Shown piece after piece: positions 1-5,906 of a stretch of 8,720 nt of DNA (its first letter is position 1; every line of letters begins with the position of its first letter). The DNA lies in contig DRMS01000350.1 in assembly GCA_011322515.1 (NCBI GenBank), positions 1 to 8,720 of the forward strand, read 5' to 3'. This stretch comes from Leucothrix mucor. Lineage in GTDB: Bacteria; Pseudomonadota; Gammaproteobacteria; Thiotrichales; Thiotrichaceae. Under the pieces are notes generated by a model. That model was not told the DNA's origin. It saw nothing but the letters and a program-made list of their open reading frames with translations, and ran no database searches. Both the position numbers and the translations under genes were made by a program.

Positions 1-495
1 ATCAGAAATGGTAAGGGGATGAAAGATCGTGTTGTTCCACTGCCTCAGCGTTTTGTGGATAATTTGCGTGAGCAGATTGAGAAGGTTAAACAAATTCATG
101 CAAAAGATTTGGCATTGAATATTGATGGGGTTTTCTTGCCCTATGCCTTGGAGCGTAAATACCCAAATGCTGGTAGGGAGTTGGGTTGGCAGTATCTTTT
201 TCCTGCTTCTCGTATTGCAACAGATCAGCGCACGGGGAAAACTCGTCGCCATCATCTTCATGAGACGAGTCTACAAAAGGCGATTAAACGGGCTGGCAAC
301 GAGACGCATATTGCTAAGCGGGTGCATAGTCATATATTTCGCCATTCTTTTGCAACTCATTTACTTGAGGCGGGTTATGATATTCGCACGGTACAGGAAC
401 TATTGGGGCATTCTGATGTATCCACGACTATGATTTATACGCATGTGATGAATAAACCAGGGTTAAATATAAAAAGCCCTATGGATTTGATTTAG
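1..495 (+). CDS. intI: Integron integrase IntI, C-terminal part (5' end outside the window)
   Basis: This is a site-specific tyrosine recombinase of the integron-integrase type, which moves gene cassettes between attC and attI sites. The frame is open from base 1 (IRNGKGMKDRVVPLP, the usual strand before the IntI-specific segment), so the ATG at 19 is internal. Numbering from that Met, the catalytic-domain residues visible are H105-x-x-R108 (HIFRHSF), H131 (LLGHSD) and the nucleophile Y140 (MIYTHV). The first catalytic Arg lies upstream. The stretch ALERKYPNAGRELGWQYLF (about 43-61) followed by a TDxRTGxxRRHH motif is the extra segment that separates IntI from XerC/D. The C-terminus (SPMDLI) matches the family's usual SPLD ending, so the 3' end is intact. 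Any attI and cassettes would normally lie beyond the 5' end, outside the window; no convincing attC site is seen here. The stop codon directly abuts a hairpin element. Confidence 0.93.
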   Translation: MRNGKGMKDRVVPLPQRFVDNLREQIEKVKQIHAKDLALNIDGVFLPYALERKYPNAGRELGWQYLFPASRIATDQRTGKTRRHHLHETSLQKAIKRAGNETHIAKRVHSHIFRHSFATHLLEAGYDIRTVQELLGHSDVSTTMIYTHVMNKPGLNIKSPMDLI

Positions 496-664
496 CTAAG
501 GAACGTGCACGGAATAACGTCCTGAAGTTCTAACGCAGAATTTTTATTTCAGATTGGATGAACTCATGAGGCGCATAGTTACTCTACGCAACGAATGAGA
601 TCATCCAAGCTGGGATAAAAAGGCAAGTTAGAGATCGGGACGTTGTTTCGTGCATGTTCCTAAG
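496..664. repeat. Family H hairpin element, full copy 1 (169 bp)
   Basis: This is a long imperfect palindrome starting at the base after the intI stop codon. The outer stem pairs 496-522 with 638-664 (23 of 27 positions; three of the four mismatches are G-T wobbles). The inner stem pairs 550-567 with 595-612 (16 of 18). The loop at 568-594 reads GAGGCGCATAGT, six variable bases, then ACGCAACGA. Linkers between the stems are T-rich on the left (ATTTTTAT) and A-rich on the right (AAAAAGGCAAG). The same plan and loop recur at 4624-4789, with different stem sequences. No protein is encoded. It could be a non-autonomous mobile element, a structured RNA or a strong terminator for intI. Confidence 0.85.
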
Positions 665-668
665 GGAA

Positions 669-763
669 CTATAGATGTTCACTTATTAAATTTCATATTG
701 ATGACTGAAAAGCTGAAGCTTTCACTCCTTTTATCAGGAAATTATTTATCTGAAAAACTATAG
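669..763 (-). mobile_element. Family M MITE-like element, subtype B, copy 1 (95 bp)
   Basis: The element is bounded by CTATAG at 669-674 and again at 758-763. Its reverse complement matches 8504-8598 over the same 95 bp with about five differences by eye. The terminal arms are imperfect inverted repeats (about 18 of 26). The centre is a short hairpin, AAAGCT / AGCTTT, lying between GGAGTG and AGTCA on the minus strand. It carries no coding capacity. The arms are shared with the copies at 1992-2097 and 6398-6500, which carry a different centre. It sits four bases beyond the hairpin element that follows intI. Confidence 0.82.
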
Positions 764-765
764 TT

Positions 766-788
766 ACTGAGCTTGTCGAGGGTGCGGG
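766..788 (+). repeat. Remnant of a CCCTTCGAC-type hairpin (one arm only)
   Basis: The segment CTGAGCTTGTCGAGGGTGCGG resembles the right arm plus tail of the central hairpin in the subtype A elements (CTGAGC..GTCGAAGGGTGCGG at 2050-2072 and 6453-6475). The partner arm is missing and one base is lost in the GTCGAAGGG part. The rest of 789-868 shows no recognisable feature except A/T runs near 836-856. This segment and the two elements before it account for most of the 373-bp space between intI and the hydroxylase gene. Confidence 0.5.
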
Positions 789-868
789 CGAATAGCATAA
801 ACATTAACTCTCCCGTCTTAAGCTGGTAGCCACTTTTTTAAAATGATAAAAAAAAGGTATAAACTACG

Positions 869-1543
869 TTAGACTTCGCTCCACATCCGCAATAAATTTG
901 CATAAGCACGACTTACCCGTCCTGTCTCGTCAGACTGCGGCATCTCCGCTATCAACTTATCTCTGGCAATCGAAAGATCATATAATAATTCTCTCTGTTC
1001 ATTGGATTTAACCAAGCTCTGCGCCCATGTAACTGCCACTAGACGTACTCCTTTCGTTACGGGGGCAACTCTATGTAAACTTCTTGATGGATAAACAACG
1101 GCAGAACCTGCACTTAACTTAACCTTGTGATCGCCAAACTCAGTTTTAATAATAATCTCCCCTCCTTCATACTCACTTTTATCAGACAAAAAGACAGTGA
1201 CTGATATATCCGTTCGATACCGCCCCGACATCGGTCCCATAATAGGATCATCAACATGATAACCATACGTCATTCCAGAGGTATAGCGCGCATAAAATGC
1301 AGTGGCTAGTTTAAGCGGCAAAGCAGCCGTTTGAAATTTTTTGTTTTGCACTAAAGATCCCATGACCAATTGATTTAATTTCTGGTGCAAAGGACTTTGT
1401 AGCGATAACTCTTCATTATTTTTAACTGATTTTGCTTCTTTACCTGCCGATAATTTGCCATCAATGAAATCTGCATTATCAAGCATCTCTCTAGCCGTTT
1501 TTAGCGTTTGCTGATCAAGTAAATTATCTATTGTAATTAACAT
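869..1543 (-). CDS. PKHD-type Fe(II)/2-oxoglutarate-dependent hydroxylase (PiuC/YbiX family)
   Basis: This is a cytoplasmic non-haem iron dioxygenase related to prolyl 4-hydroxylase. Family members in proteobacteria are often linked to iron uptake, but the true substrate is generally unknown. At 224 residues it matches the PiuC/YbiX length (about 225). The iron ligands are visible as H96-x-D98 (YGYHVDDP) and H157 (SRSLHRV), and R167 (KGVRLVAV) is the expected 2-oxoglutarate-binding Arg. The C-terminal helices (about 180-224, ending NLLRMWSEV) match the family tail. A TGAGG ribosome site lies 7 bases before the ATG. The gene is divergent from the 111-residue gene, with only 46 bp between the starts, so promoters must overlap. 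No TonB receptor or siderophore gene is nearby, so a role in iron uptake is not supported by context. Confidence 0.92.
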   Translation of the reverse strand: MLITIDNLLDQQTLKTAREMLDNADFIDGKLSAGKEAKSVKNNEELSLQSPLHQKLNQLVMGSLVQNKKFQTAALPLKLATAFYARYTSGMTYGYHVDDPIMGPMSGRYRTDISVTVFLSDKSEYEGGEIIIKTEFGDHKVKLSAGSAVVYPSRSLHRVAPVTKGVRLVAVTWAQSLVKSNEQRELLYDLSIARDKLIAEMPQSDETGRVSRAYANLLRMWSEV

Positions 1544-1589
1544 TGTAAAACCTCATAGTCTATCTAATTTAAGTATTCTGGAGAATGAA

Positions 1590-1925
1590 ATGGATCTCAA
1601 AGTTATTATAGAAGGTACACCACAAATGATAAATGTGCCTGATAATTTGCTTACAGAAGCAACAGACTATTTTGAAATGATGGATAAAAGCATGGAAAAC
1701 GGTTATCAAATGAGCCAATACTGGGTTGAAAAGCCTGATACATTCCAGCGTTGTCAAATAGCCGCTGACAAGCTCCTAACCGCCCTATACACACATAACG
1801 AAAGTACCTATACACTTATGTCTGCCTACATATTATCCAGACTGCCTGATACTAAAATAGTTGTGCTCAGTCCAGATGGGGATATGAATGAGCATAATAT
1901 CGACGATATTGATTTGGGGATGTAG
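1590..1925 (+). CDS. Unrecognised acidic 111-residue protein
   Basis: I do not recognise this protein. It has no signal peptide, no membrane segment and no Cys cluster (a single Cys near 55). It is predicted mostly helical: a short N-terminal strand (DLKVIIEG), helices around 17-40 and 51-70 with Trp45, a strand at about 88-93 (TKIVVLS), and an acidic tail (DGDMNEHNIDDIDLGM). GGAG at 1580-1583 lies 6 bases before the ATG, which is a good ribosome site and supports both the start and the gene being real. It is divergent from the hydroxylase gene across 46 bp, which could mean shared control. A minus-strand frame of 62 codons across the same bases is judged to be a shadow. Confidence 0.78.
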   Translation: MDLKVIIEGTPQMINVPDNLLTEATDYFEMMDKSMENGYQMSQYWVEKPDTFQRCQIAADKLLTALYTHNESTYTLMSAYILSRLPDTKIVVLSPDGDMNEHNIDDIDLGM

Positions 1926-1991
1926 GCTGAACTAATTGCTACCTAAGATCGGTCTACTATTATCCTAATGAAAATGAGTTGAAAATACTTG

Positions 1992-2097
1992 ATATAGAGT
2001 TTTTCACATAAATAATTGTACCCTTCGACTCGGCTCAGGGTACAGCTCCCTGAGCCGAGTCGAAGGGTGCGGAAATTTAATAAATGAATATCTATAA
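1992..2097 (+). mobile_element. Family M MITE-like element, subtype A, copy 2
   Basis: The left arm GTTTTTCACATAAATAAT and right arm GGAAATTTAATAAATGAA are nearly identical to those at 6398-6500. The ends are slightly degraded (ATATAG plus a 2-base insertion on the left, CTATAA on the right). The centre is a perfect 20-bp stem, 2021-2040 against 2048-2067 (CCCTTCGACTCGGCTCAGGG), with a 7-base loop TACAGCT. It lies in the 244-bp gap between the 111-residue gene and the pqiC-like gene. The strong stem could also terminate transcription arriving from the 111-residue gene, although no clear T-run follows. Confidence 0.85.
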
Positions 2098-2126
2098 GTT
2101 TGCTTATTTGAACTATCAAAAAATAA

Positions 2127-2155
2127 TTGAAGACTGTTTTTCTTCGTCATAGAGT
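2127..2155 (+). promoter_or_regulatory. Possible sigma70 promoter for the pqiC-like gene
   Basis: TTGAAG at 2127-2132, a 17-base spacer and TAGAGT at 2150-2155 give a plausible but weak -35/-10 pair just before the ATG at 2170. The short distance to the start codon and the poor -10 keep confidence low. Confidence 0.25.
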
Positions 2156-2169
2156 ACTATAGAAACATC

Positions 2170-2769
2170 ATGAAATTACACACTCAATTCATCCTATTGC
2201 TAATAGCACTGCTTACCACCGCCTGCACTAGTTTGAGGGAAGAAGGGCAAACCGCAGTCGTCAGTAATCTAGGCGGCACACATTTTTATTCACTCTCGTC
2301 ACTACCGCCTGCAAGTAATCCACAATCAAAATTGCGCATGGGTGTTGGACCTGTTCAAATTCCAAGATTATTAACCCGCCCACAAATTATCAGTCGTAAA
2401 AATAGCAATGAAATTATTATGGCAGAGTTGCATCAATGGGGAGGCTCACTGCGCGAGGAAATTACTCAGGCAATGACGGATAATTTATCTGCATTATTAA
2501 AAACAGATCGCATTGAACAATACCCGTGGAAATTTGCCTTTAAACCACACTATCAAGTCCGTATTAATATCGAACGACTGGATGGAGAGGTGGGCAAAAG
2601 CGTGACGCTAAAAGCCCGCTGGCGCTTATTGAAAAATAATAAAGAACTACTTTCTAAACATGCTTTGATTAATATACCCGTGAGTGGGAAGGGATATGGG
2701 GGGTATATTAAGGCGCAAAGTAAGGCGCTAGAGGTTTTTAGTCGGGAAATTGCAAATAAGATTAAGTAG
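2170..2769 (+). CDS. pqiC: PqiC-like outer-membrane lipoprotein (ABC-type transport auxiliary family)
   Basis: This is a predicted lipoprotein of the PqiC/YmbA family, which partners MCE proteins (PqiB) and PqiA in lipid transport between the inner and outer membranes. The signal peptide is hydrophobic (about 6-15) and ends in a lipobox LTTAC, with the modified Cys at 19. Thr at +2 predicts outer-membrane sorting. Family signatures are visible: HFYSLSSLP (about 38-46), then VGPVQIPRLLTRPQIISR, an AELHQWGGSLREEITQAMTDNL segment, and a C-terminal amphipathic helix. The length of 199 is close to the usual size of about 190. The odd point is isolation: no pqiA or pqiB lies upstream, where the neighbours are a repeat and a hypothetical gene. 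The ribosome site is poor (AGAAACATC before ATG). It converges with rpfC. Confidence 0.87.
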   Translation: MKLHTQFILLLIALLTTACTSLREEGQTAVVSNLGGTHFYSLSSLPPASNPQSKLRMGVGPVQIPRLLTRPQIISRKNSNEIIMAELHQWGGSLREEITQAMTDNLSALLKTDRIEQYPWKFAFKPHYQVRINIERLDGEVGKSVTLKARWRLLKNNKELLSKHALINIPVSGKGYGGYIKAQSKALEVFSREIANKIK

Positions 2770-2770
2770 C

Positions 2771-2845
2771 TTAAGGCAATGCGTAGTGTTACTCGTGTTT
2801 TGTAGTACTGAGGAAGTTCAAAGCAACCACCCCATCTTGCCTTAA
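2771..2845. terminator. Candidate bidirectional terminator between convergent pqiC and rpfC
   Basis: TTAAGGCAA at 2771-2779 is perfectly complementary to TTGCCTTAA at 2837-2845, with a 57-base interior. The pair begins two bases after the pqiC stop codon and lies about 20 bases beyond the rpfC stop on the other strand. A run of five A (2853-2857, T on the minus strand) lies on the rpfC side. The long interior makes a classical terminator doubtful. The region also contains a partial family H repeat. Confidence 0.3.
2808..2844 (-). repeat. Family H hairpin element, partial third copy (one arm)
   Basis: Read on the minus strand, this segment runs AAGGCAAG, ATGGGG, then TTGCTTTGAACTTCCTCAG. It lines up with the right arm of the copy at 4624-4789 (AAGGGCAAG..AGATGGG..TTGTTTGGAGCTTCCTTAG) and more weakly with that at 496-664. 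On the plus strand AGGAAGTTCAAAGCAA matches AGGAAGTTTCAAGCAA (4627-4642) at 14 of 16 bases. The loop and the other arm are absent, so this looks like a truncated copy. Confidence 0.55.
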
Positions 2846-2867
2846 ACTTCTTGAAAAACTAAAGTCT

Positions 2868-4607
2868 TCACTCCTGTTTATTTCCGCCACTCCATTTTTT
2901 TATCACATTTGCTAACGCTTCCATTTTAACAGGCTTAGCTAAGTAATCATCCATACCAGAATCCAGACATTTCTTTTTATCCGATGGCATGACATTTGCG
3001 GTGAGTGCGATGATAGGTATACGATAATCAGCATGTGATCGCCAATATTCTTGTAAAGCACGGGTTGCTTCATAGCCATCTAGTACAGGCATTTGACAGT
3101 CCATAAAAATCAGGTCGTAGTTATGCTGGGAGCTTTTTATCATTGTATTGATAAGCAATTGACCATTGTTTTTTATGCCGACTGTACAGTTTAGCTTTGT
3201 CAGCATTTGTTCTATAACAATTTGGTTGACCATATTGTCTTCTGCTACCAGTACATTGATTTTATTTTGCTGCTCTTTCACCTCAGTCATTGCAGGGGAG
3301 ATATTATTTTGTGGCACTATCACTTGTGGGTTTTTCTTTTTAACTTTATTTTTAGCTAACTTAAGCGGAAGAACAAAGGAGAAGACACTCCCCTTTCCCA
3401 ATTCAGAGCTAACCTTCATTTTACCGCCCATTTCATCCACTAAACGCTGACTAAGCGCTAAACCCAAGCCTGTTCCACCAAAATTACGCGTGGTTGAGGT
3501 ATCCGCTTGGGTGAAATAATGAAAAATCTGTTGTTGCGCTTCGGGCGATATTCCTATGCCTGTATCCGTAACCTTGCATTGAAACAGAATCCGTTGGTCT
3601 TGCTTTTGCAGTATGACCTCGACCTTCACACCACCTTCTTTAGTGAATTTAATCGCATTTCCCAGCAAGTTAATAATGGTCTGACGTATGCGTGTCGGGT
3701 CACCTCTAAAATACCTCCCTGCATTGCTACGATAGCTAAGATCAAGTGTTATATTTTTATTAGCTGCAGATTGTTTTAATAGCTTAACTACCTCATTCGT
3801 CAACTCTTTGAGATTAAAATCAATGCATTCAAAACTTATTTTTCCTGCTTCTATTTTCGATAAATCAAGGATGTCATTTAATAATACCAATAAGGCATCA
3901 GCAGAATTTTTAGCAATGGTGAGGCGTTTTCGCTGTGCTTTAGGCAAAGGGTCGGGATCGCTAAGGGCAAGTTCTAGCATTCCCAAAATACCATTCATAG
4001 GGGTACGAATTTCATGACTCATATTTGCTAAAAACTGGCTTTTTGCTTCTGCTGATGTATTGGCGGCCTCTATAGCGCAGGTTAGGCGCTTTAGTAGCAT
4101 TTTCACATAAAAAGATAACACCAGAATGGAGAGATAGACTACTACTATGCTGATAAGGTTTTCTGTCCAGTAATTTGCAATGGTGCAAGCTACCGTAAAG
4201 CCAATTAGACTAAAAACTACTGCTATATGAAGATATTGCAAGCCAAAGCGAAAACCGTTGCCGATAATAATAATCAGATAAATCCAACTCATATCAAGCA
4301 CCCATTGATCCCCAATGGACATATAAGTGCTGAGCGTGATTACATCAAGCACTATTCCCATAATAATGCGAATAGTGCTTGGTTTTGGATAACGCTTTAT
4401 GGATACAAATAACAGCAGTGAAAATACAATATATATAACCGCAAAAACTACGCTTAAATCATAGTTACTCAAGTTTTCTGGCTGAGCAAAAAAAATAATA
4501 TAGCTACAGGTAATGATAATGACAAAAAGCCGCATCATTGACTGCTCAACTTCACTACCTAATCTATTTGACAAGTCATGAATATTTTTTTTTAGTATAT
4601 TTCCCAT
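2868..4607 (-). CDS. rpfC: RpfC-like membrane hybrid sensor kinase of the DSF system, lacking the HPt domain
   Basis: This is a predicted inner-membrane histidine kinase sensing DSF (cis-2-unsaturated fatty acids). Residues 1-24 form a basic N-terminal tail, and hydrophobic helices lie at about 25-41, 51-70, 81-97, 107-120, 125-145 and 151-171. The IGNGFRFG motif (116-122) and helix layout match the RpfC sensor. HisKA follows with H198 (MSHEIRTP), then HATPase with an N box (N313, N317), DTGIGI (348-353) and GGTGLGL (377-383). A receiver at about 450-571 has E456/D457, D503, T536 and K558, and the protein ends just after it. Xanthomonas RpfC continues into an HPt domain, so here the phosphorelay is split, with a free HPt gene upstream. 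No good ribosome site precedes the ATG (ACTTGTACCC); no other in-frame start is near. A family H hairpin begins 16 bases upstream and separates it from rpfF. Confidence 0.9.
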   Translation of the reverse strand: MGNILKKNIHDLSNRLGSEVEQSMMRLFVIIITCSYIIFFAQPENLSNYDLSVVFAVIYIVFSLLLFVSIKRYPKPSTIRIIMGIVLDVITLSTYMSIGDQWVLDMSWIYLIIIIGNGFRFGLQYLHIAVVFSLIGFTVACTIANYWTENLISIVVVYLSILVLSFYVKMLLKRLTCAIEAANTSAEAKSQFLANMSHEIRTPMNGILGMLELALSDPDPLPKAQRKRLTIAKNSADALLVLLNDILDLSKIEAGKISFECIDFNLKELTNEVVKLLKQSAANKNITLDLSYRSNAGRYFRGDPTRIRQTIINLLGNAIKFTKEGGVKVEVILQKQDQRILFQCKVTDTGIGISPEAQQQIFHYFTQADTSTTRNFGGTGLGLALSQRLVDEMGGKMKVSSELGKGSVFSFVLPLKLAKNKVKKKNPQVIVPQNNISPAMTEVKEQQNKINVLVAEDNMVNQIVIEQMLTKLNCTVGIKNNGQLLINTMIKSSQHNYDLIFMDCQMPVLDGYEATRALQEYWRSHADYRIPIIALTANVMPSDKKKCLDSGMDDYLAKPVKMEALANVIKKWSGGNKQE

Positions 4608-4623
4608 GGGTACAAGTGCAGTT

Positions 4624-4789
4624 ATTAGGAAGTTTCAAGCAATGAATTTACCAATATTGCGCTGATTTTTTGCTCCTGCTTGAAGTATATCAAGAGGCGC
4701 ATAGTCGTTCCACGCAACGATTGATAGGATTCAAGCAGGAGCAAAAGGGCAAGTAAGATGGGTAAACTCATTGTTTGGAGCTTCCTTAG
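4624..4789. repeat. Family H hairpin element, full copy 2, between rpfF and rpfC
   Basis: The outer stem pairs 4624-4652 with 4761-4789 (23 of 29, three mismatches being G-T wobbles). The inner stem pairs 4668-4684 with 4730-4746 perfectly over 17 bp (TTTTGCTCCTGCTTGAA). The loop at 4694-4720 is GAGGCGCATAGT, six variable bases, ACGCAACGA, as in the copy at 496-664. The stem sequences differ from that copy, yet pairing is kept. On the minus strand its end CTAAGG contains the TAA stop codon of rpfF, and the other end stops 16 bases before the rpfC start. It therefore forms almost the whole rpfF-rpfC junction and may attenuate or process a joint transcript. Confidence 0.88.
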
Positions 4790-5700
4790 CCTGTTGCAAC
4801 TATTTTTAGTGGCTCAAGCTTAGATTTATCAGGATATGCTTCTTTATTTTTATAAGTATTAACAGAGCCTTTCTTTTTTTGTCGCCGTGTTAAGATTGCC
4901 ATCATTCTCAATTGTTTTTCAGTCAGCTTCATTGCTGTCTCCACCCAAAGATCAATACTAAACTCAAGACTTTCATAACTTATGTTTTGTCTACGTTGTT
5001 TAATTAGACGCAATGCACGATGTGGATTTTGATTCTTTTCCTTCTCCAAAATAAGCTTTTCTATTGCTTGAGTCCCCTGTCCTTTCTCAACTAATGAATA
5101 AATCCCTCCCATTAGTTTGAGCTCTTGTGCTGAATAGCGTTTCCCTGTTGTGAATGCCCTCTCTGCTTCAAGCGATCCTGAATAACGCTCTAAAAGCTCA
5201 TATGCACCCATTCCTGGAAAAAAACCAAAAAGAGACTCAGGAAAAGAAAAAACAGATTGTTTTTCAGCAATAATATAATGACAAGCCAATGCTGTCTCAA
5301 AACCGCCCCCTAACGCATTACCCGCGACATAGGCAATGGTTGTGATTTGACGCTCTCCACCTGTTAGCGCCCAATAGATAAGATCAATACAAATAATTCC
5401 ATAATCTCTTAACCTATCAGAATCTTTCTGTTTAACTAGCTCTGAGAAGTACTCAAGGTCTCCTCCTGAATTATAAATTTCAGGATGAGCAGACTCCAAA
5501 ACAAGATGATGTATACTATCTGGATTACTGGGATCAAGTGATCCATATTTATTGAGCTTATGGATAAGATCATGAAGTTCTATCAACATTGATAACGTAA
5601 AACATTGCCTCCCAATAGGATTCATTCCAACCCAAATAGTAGCTGTTTTCACATCGCATTTAATAGTCAGCTCTTTATAAGCAGATGATGATAAAGACAT
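4786..5700 (-). CDS. rpfF: RpfF, DSF synthase (crotonase-fold acyl-ACP thioesterase/dehydratase)
   Basis: This cytoplasmic enzyme of the crotonase superfamily makes diffusible signal factor by dehydrating 3-hydroxyacyl-ACP to the cis-2-enoyl form and hydrolysing the thioester. The RpfF signatures are present: YNSGGDLEYF (76-85), GNALGGGFETALACH (127-141) and FPESLFGFFPGMGAYELL (153-170). The two catalytic Glu residues are E135 (GGGFE) and E155 (FPES), 20 residues apart as E141/E161 are in Xanthomonas RpfF. WVETAMKL (252-259) also matches the family. The protein has 304 residues against about 289, the excess being a Lys-rich tail (about 275-304) that runs into the adjacent hairpin, whose end supplies the stop codon. 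GGGGA sits 5 bases before the ATG. A perfect palindrome lies 52-76 bp upstream. An ordinary enoyl-CoA hydratase is unlikely given the motif pattern and the RpfC partner. Confidence 0.93.
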   Translation of the reverse strand: MSLSSSAYKELTIKCDVKTATIWVGMNPIGRQCFTLSMLIELHDLIHKLNKYGSLDPSNPDSIHHLVLESAHPEIYNSGGDLEYFSELVKQKDSDRLRDYGIICIDLIYWALTGGERQITTIAYVAGNALGGGFETALACHYIIAEKQSVFSFPESLFGFFPGMGAYELLERYSGSLEAERAFTTGKRYSAQELKLMGGIYSLVEKGQGTQAIEKLILEKEKNQNPHRALRLIKQRRQNISYESLEFSIDLWVETAMKLTEKQLRMMAILTRRQKKKGSVNTYKNKEAYPDKSKLEPLKIVATG

Positions 5701-5751
5701 ATATTTCCCCGATATTATTTTTAATAGTCTGATTGTTAGTTAATTATTCAT

Positions 5752-5776
5752 TGATTATTATACAGTATAATAATCA
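5752..5776. promoter_or_regulatory. 25-bp perfect palindrome in the rpfF promoter region (candidate operator)
   Basis: TGATTATTATA and TATAATAATCA flank CAG, giving an 11-bp perfect inverted repeat. It ends 52 bases before the rpfF start codon. On the minus strand it includes TATACT and TATAAT, either of which could serve as a -10 element, so a bound regulator would overlap the promoter. No clear -35 partner is seen. A structural role as a hairpin is less likely because the stem is purely A/T. Confidence 0.5.
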
Positions 5777-5797
5777 TACATTCAGGAATATATTTTT

Positions 5798-5818
5798 AGG
5801 AGGCTGTCCAAGAACTAG
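5798..5818. other. Possible insertion-sequence end remnant
   Basis: AGGAGGCTGTCCAAGAACTA resembles the GGCTGTC..AA ends of some bacterial insertion sequences, recalled from memory only. No transposase fragment or partner repeat is visible in the 206-bp gap between rpfF and the HPt gene. The remainder of that gap (5819-5906) has no recognisable feature. Confidence 0.2.
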
Positions 5819-5906
5819 AGCCGTAGCGGAAATCACAGAAACCTTATAAAGAAGTTTAAAGTAACAAATCTACCCATCATTGCGCAGAAACTTGCTTTTT
5901 CTTCAA

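Noticed and set aside
122..433. Plus-strand 103-codon frame within intI
   Set aside because: It is a shifted frame over a well-conserved recombinase domain.
528..634. attC-like site inside the first hairpin (TTCTAAC on the left, GTTAGAG on the right)
   Set aside because: GTTAGAG does not end in a pyrimidine as an R' box should, TTCTAAC does not start with a purine, and the homologous copy at 4624-4789 lacks both boxes. The likeness is probably chance.
832..860. A/T-rich stretch with T and A runs as a terminator for the hydroxylase gene
   Set aside because: Any stem is almost purely A-T and irregular, with no G/C core before the T-run.
868..874. GTTAGAC, which fits the integron core-site consensus
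   Set aside because: It overlaps the hydroxylase stop codon and has no paired R'' or L boxes around it; a 7-base match is expected by chance.
1569..1757. Minus-strand 62-codon frame
   Set aside because: It lies antisense to the 111-residue gene, which has a clear ribosome site. The product is His/Phe/Cys-rich with no recognisable feature.
1992..2097. Two spaced copies of palindromic arms taken as a CRISPR fragment
   Set aside because: There is only one hairpin per element and no spacer-repeat series; the copies are kilobases apart.
4786..5700. Ordinary enoyl-CoA hydratase of fatty-acid breakdown
   Set aside because: The SGGDL, GGGFE and FPESLFGFFPGMGAY motifs, the Glu spacing and the RpfC-type neighbour point to RpfF.
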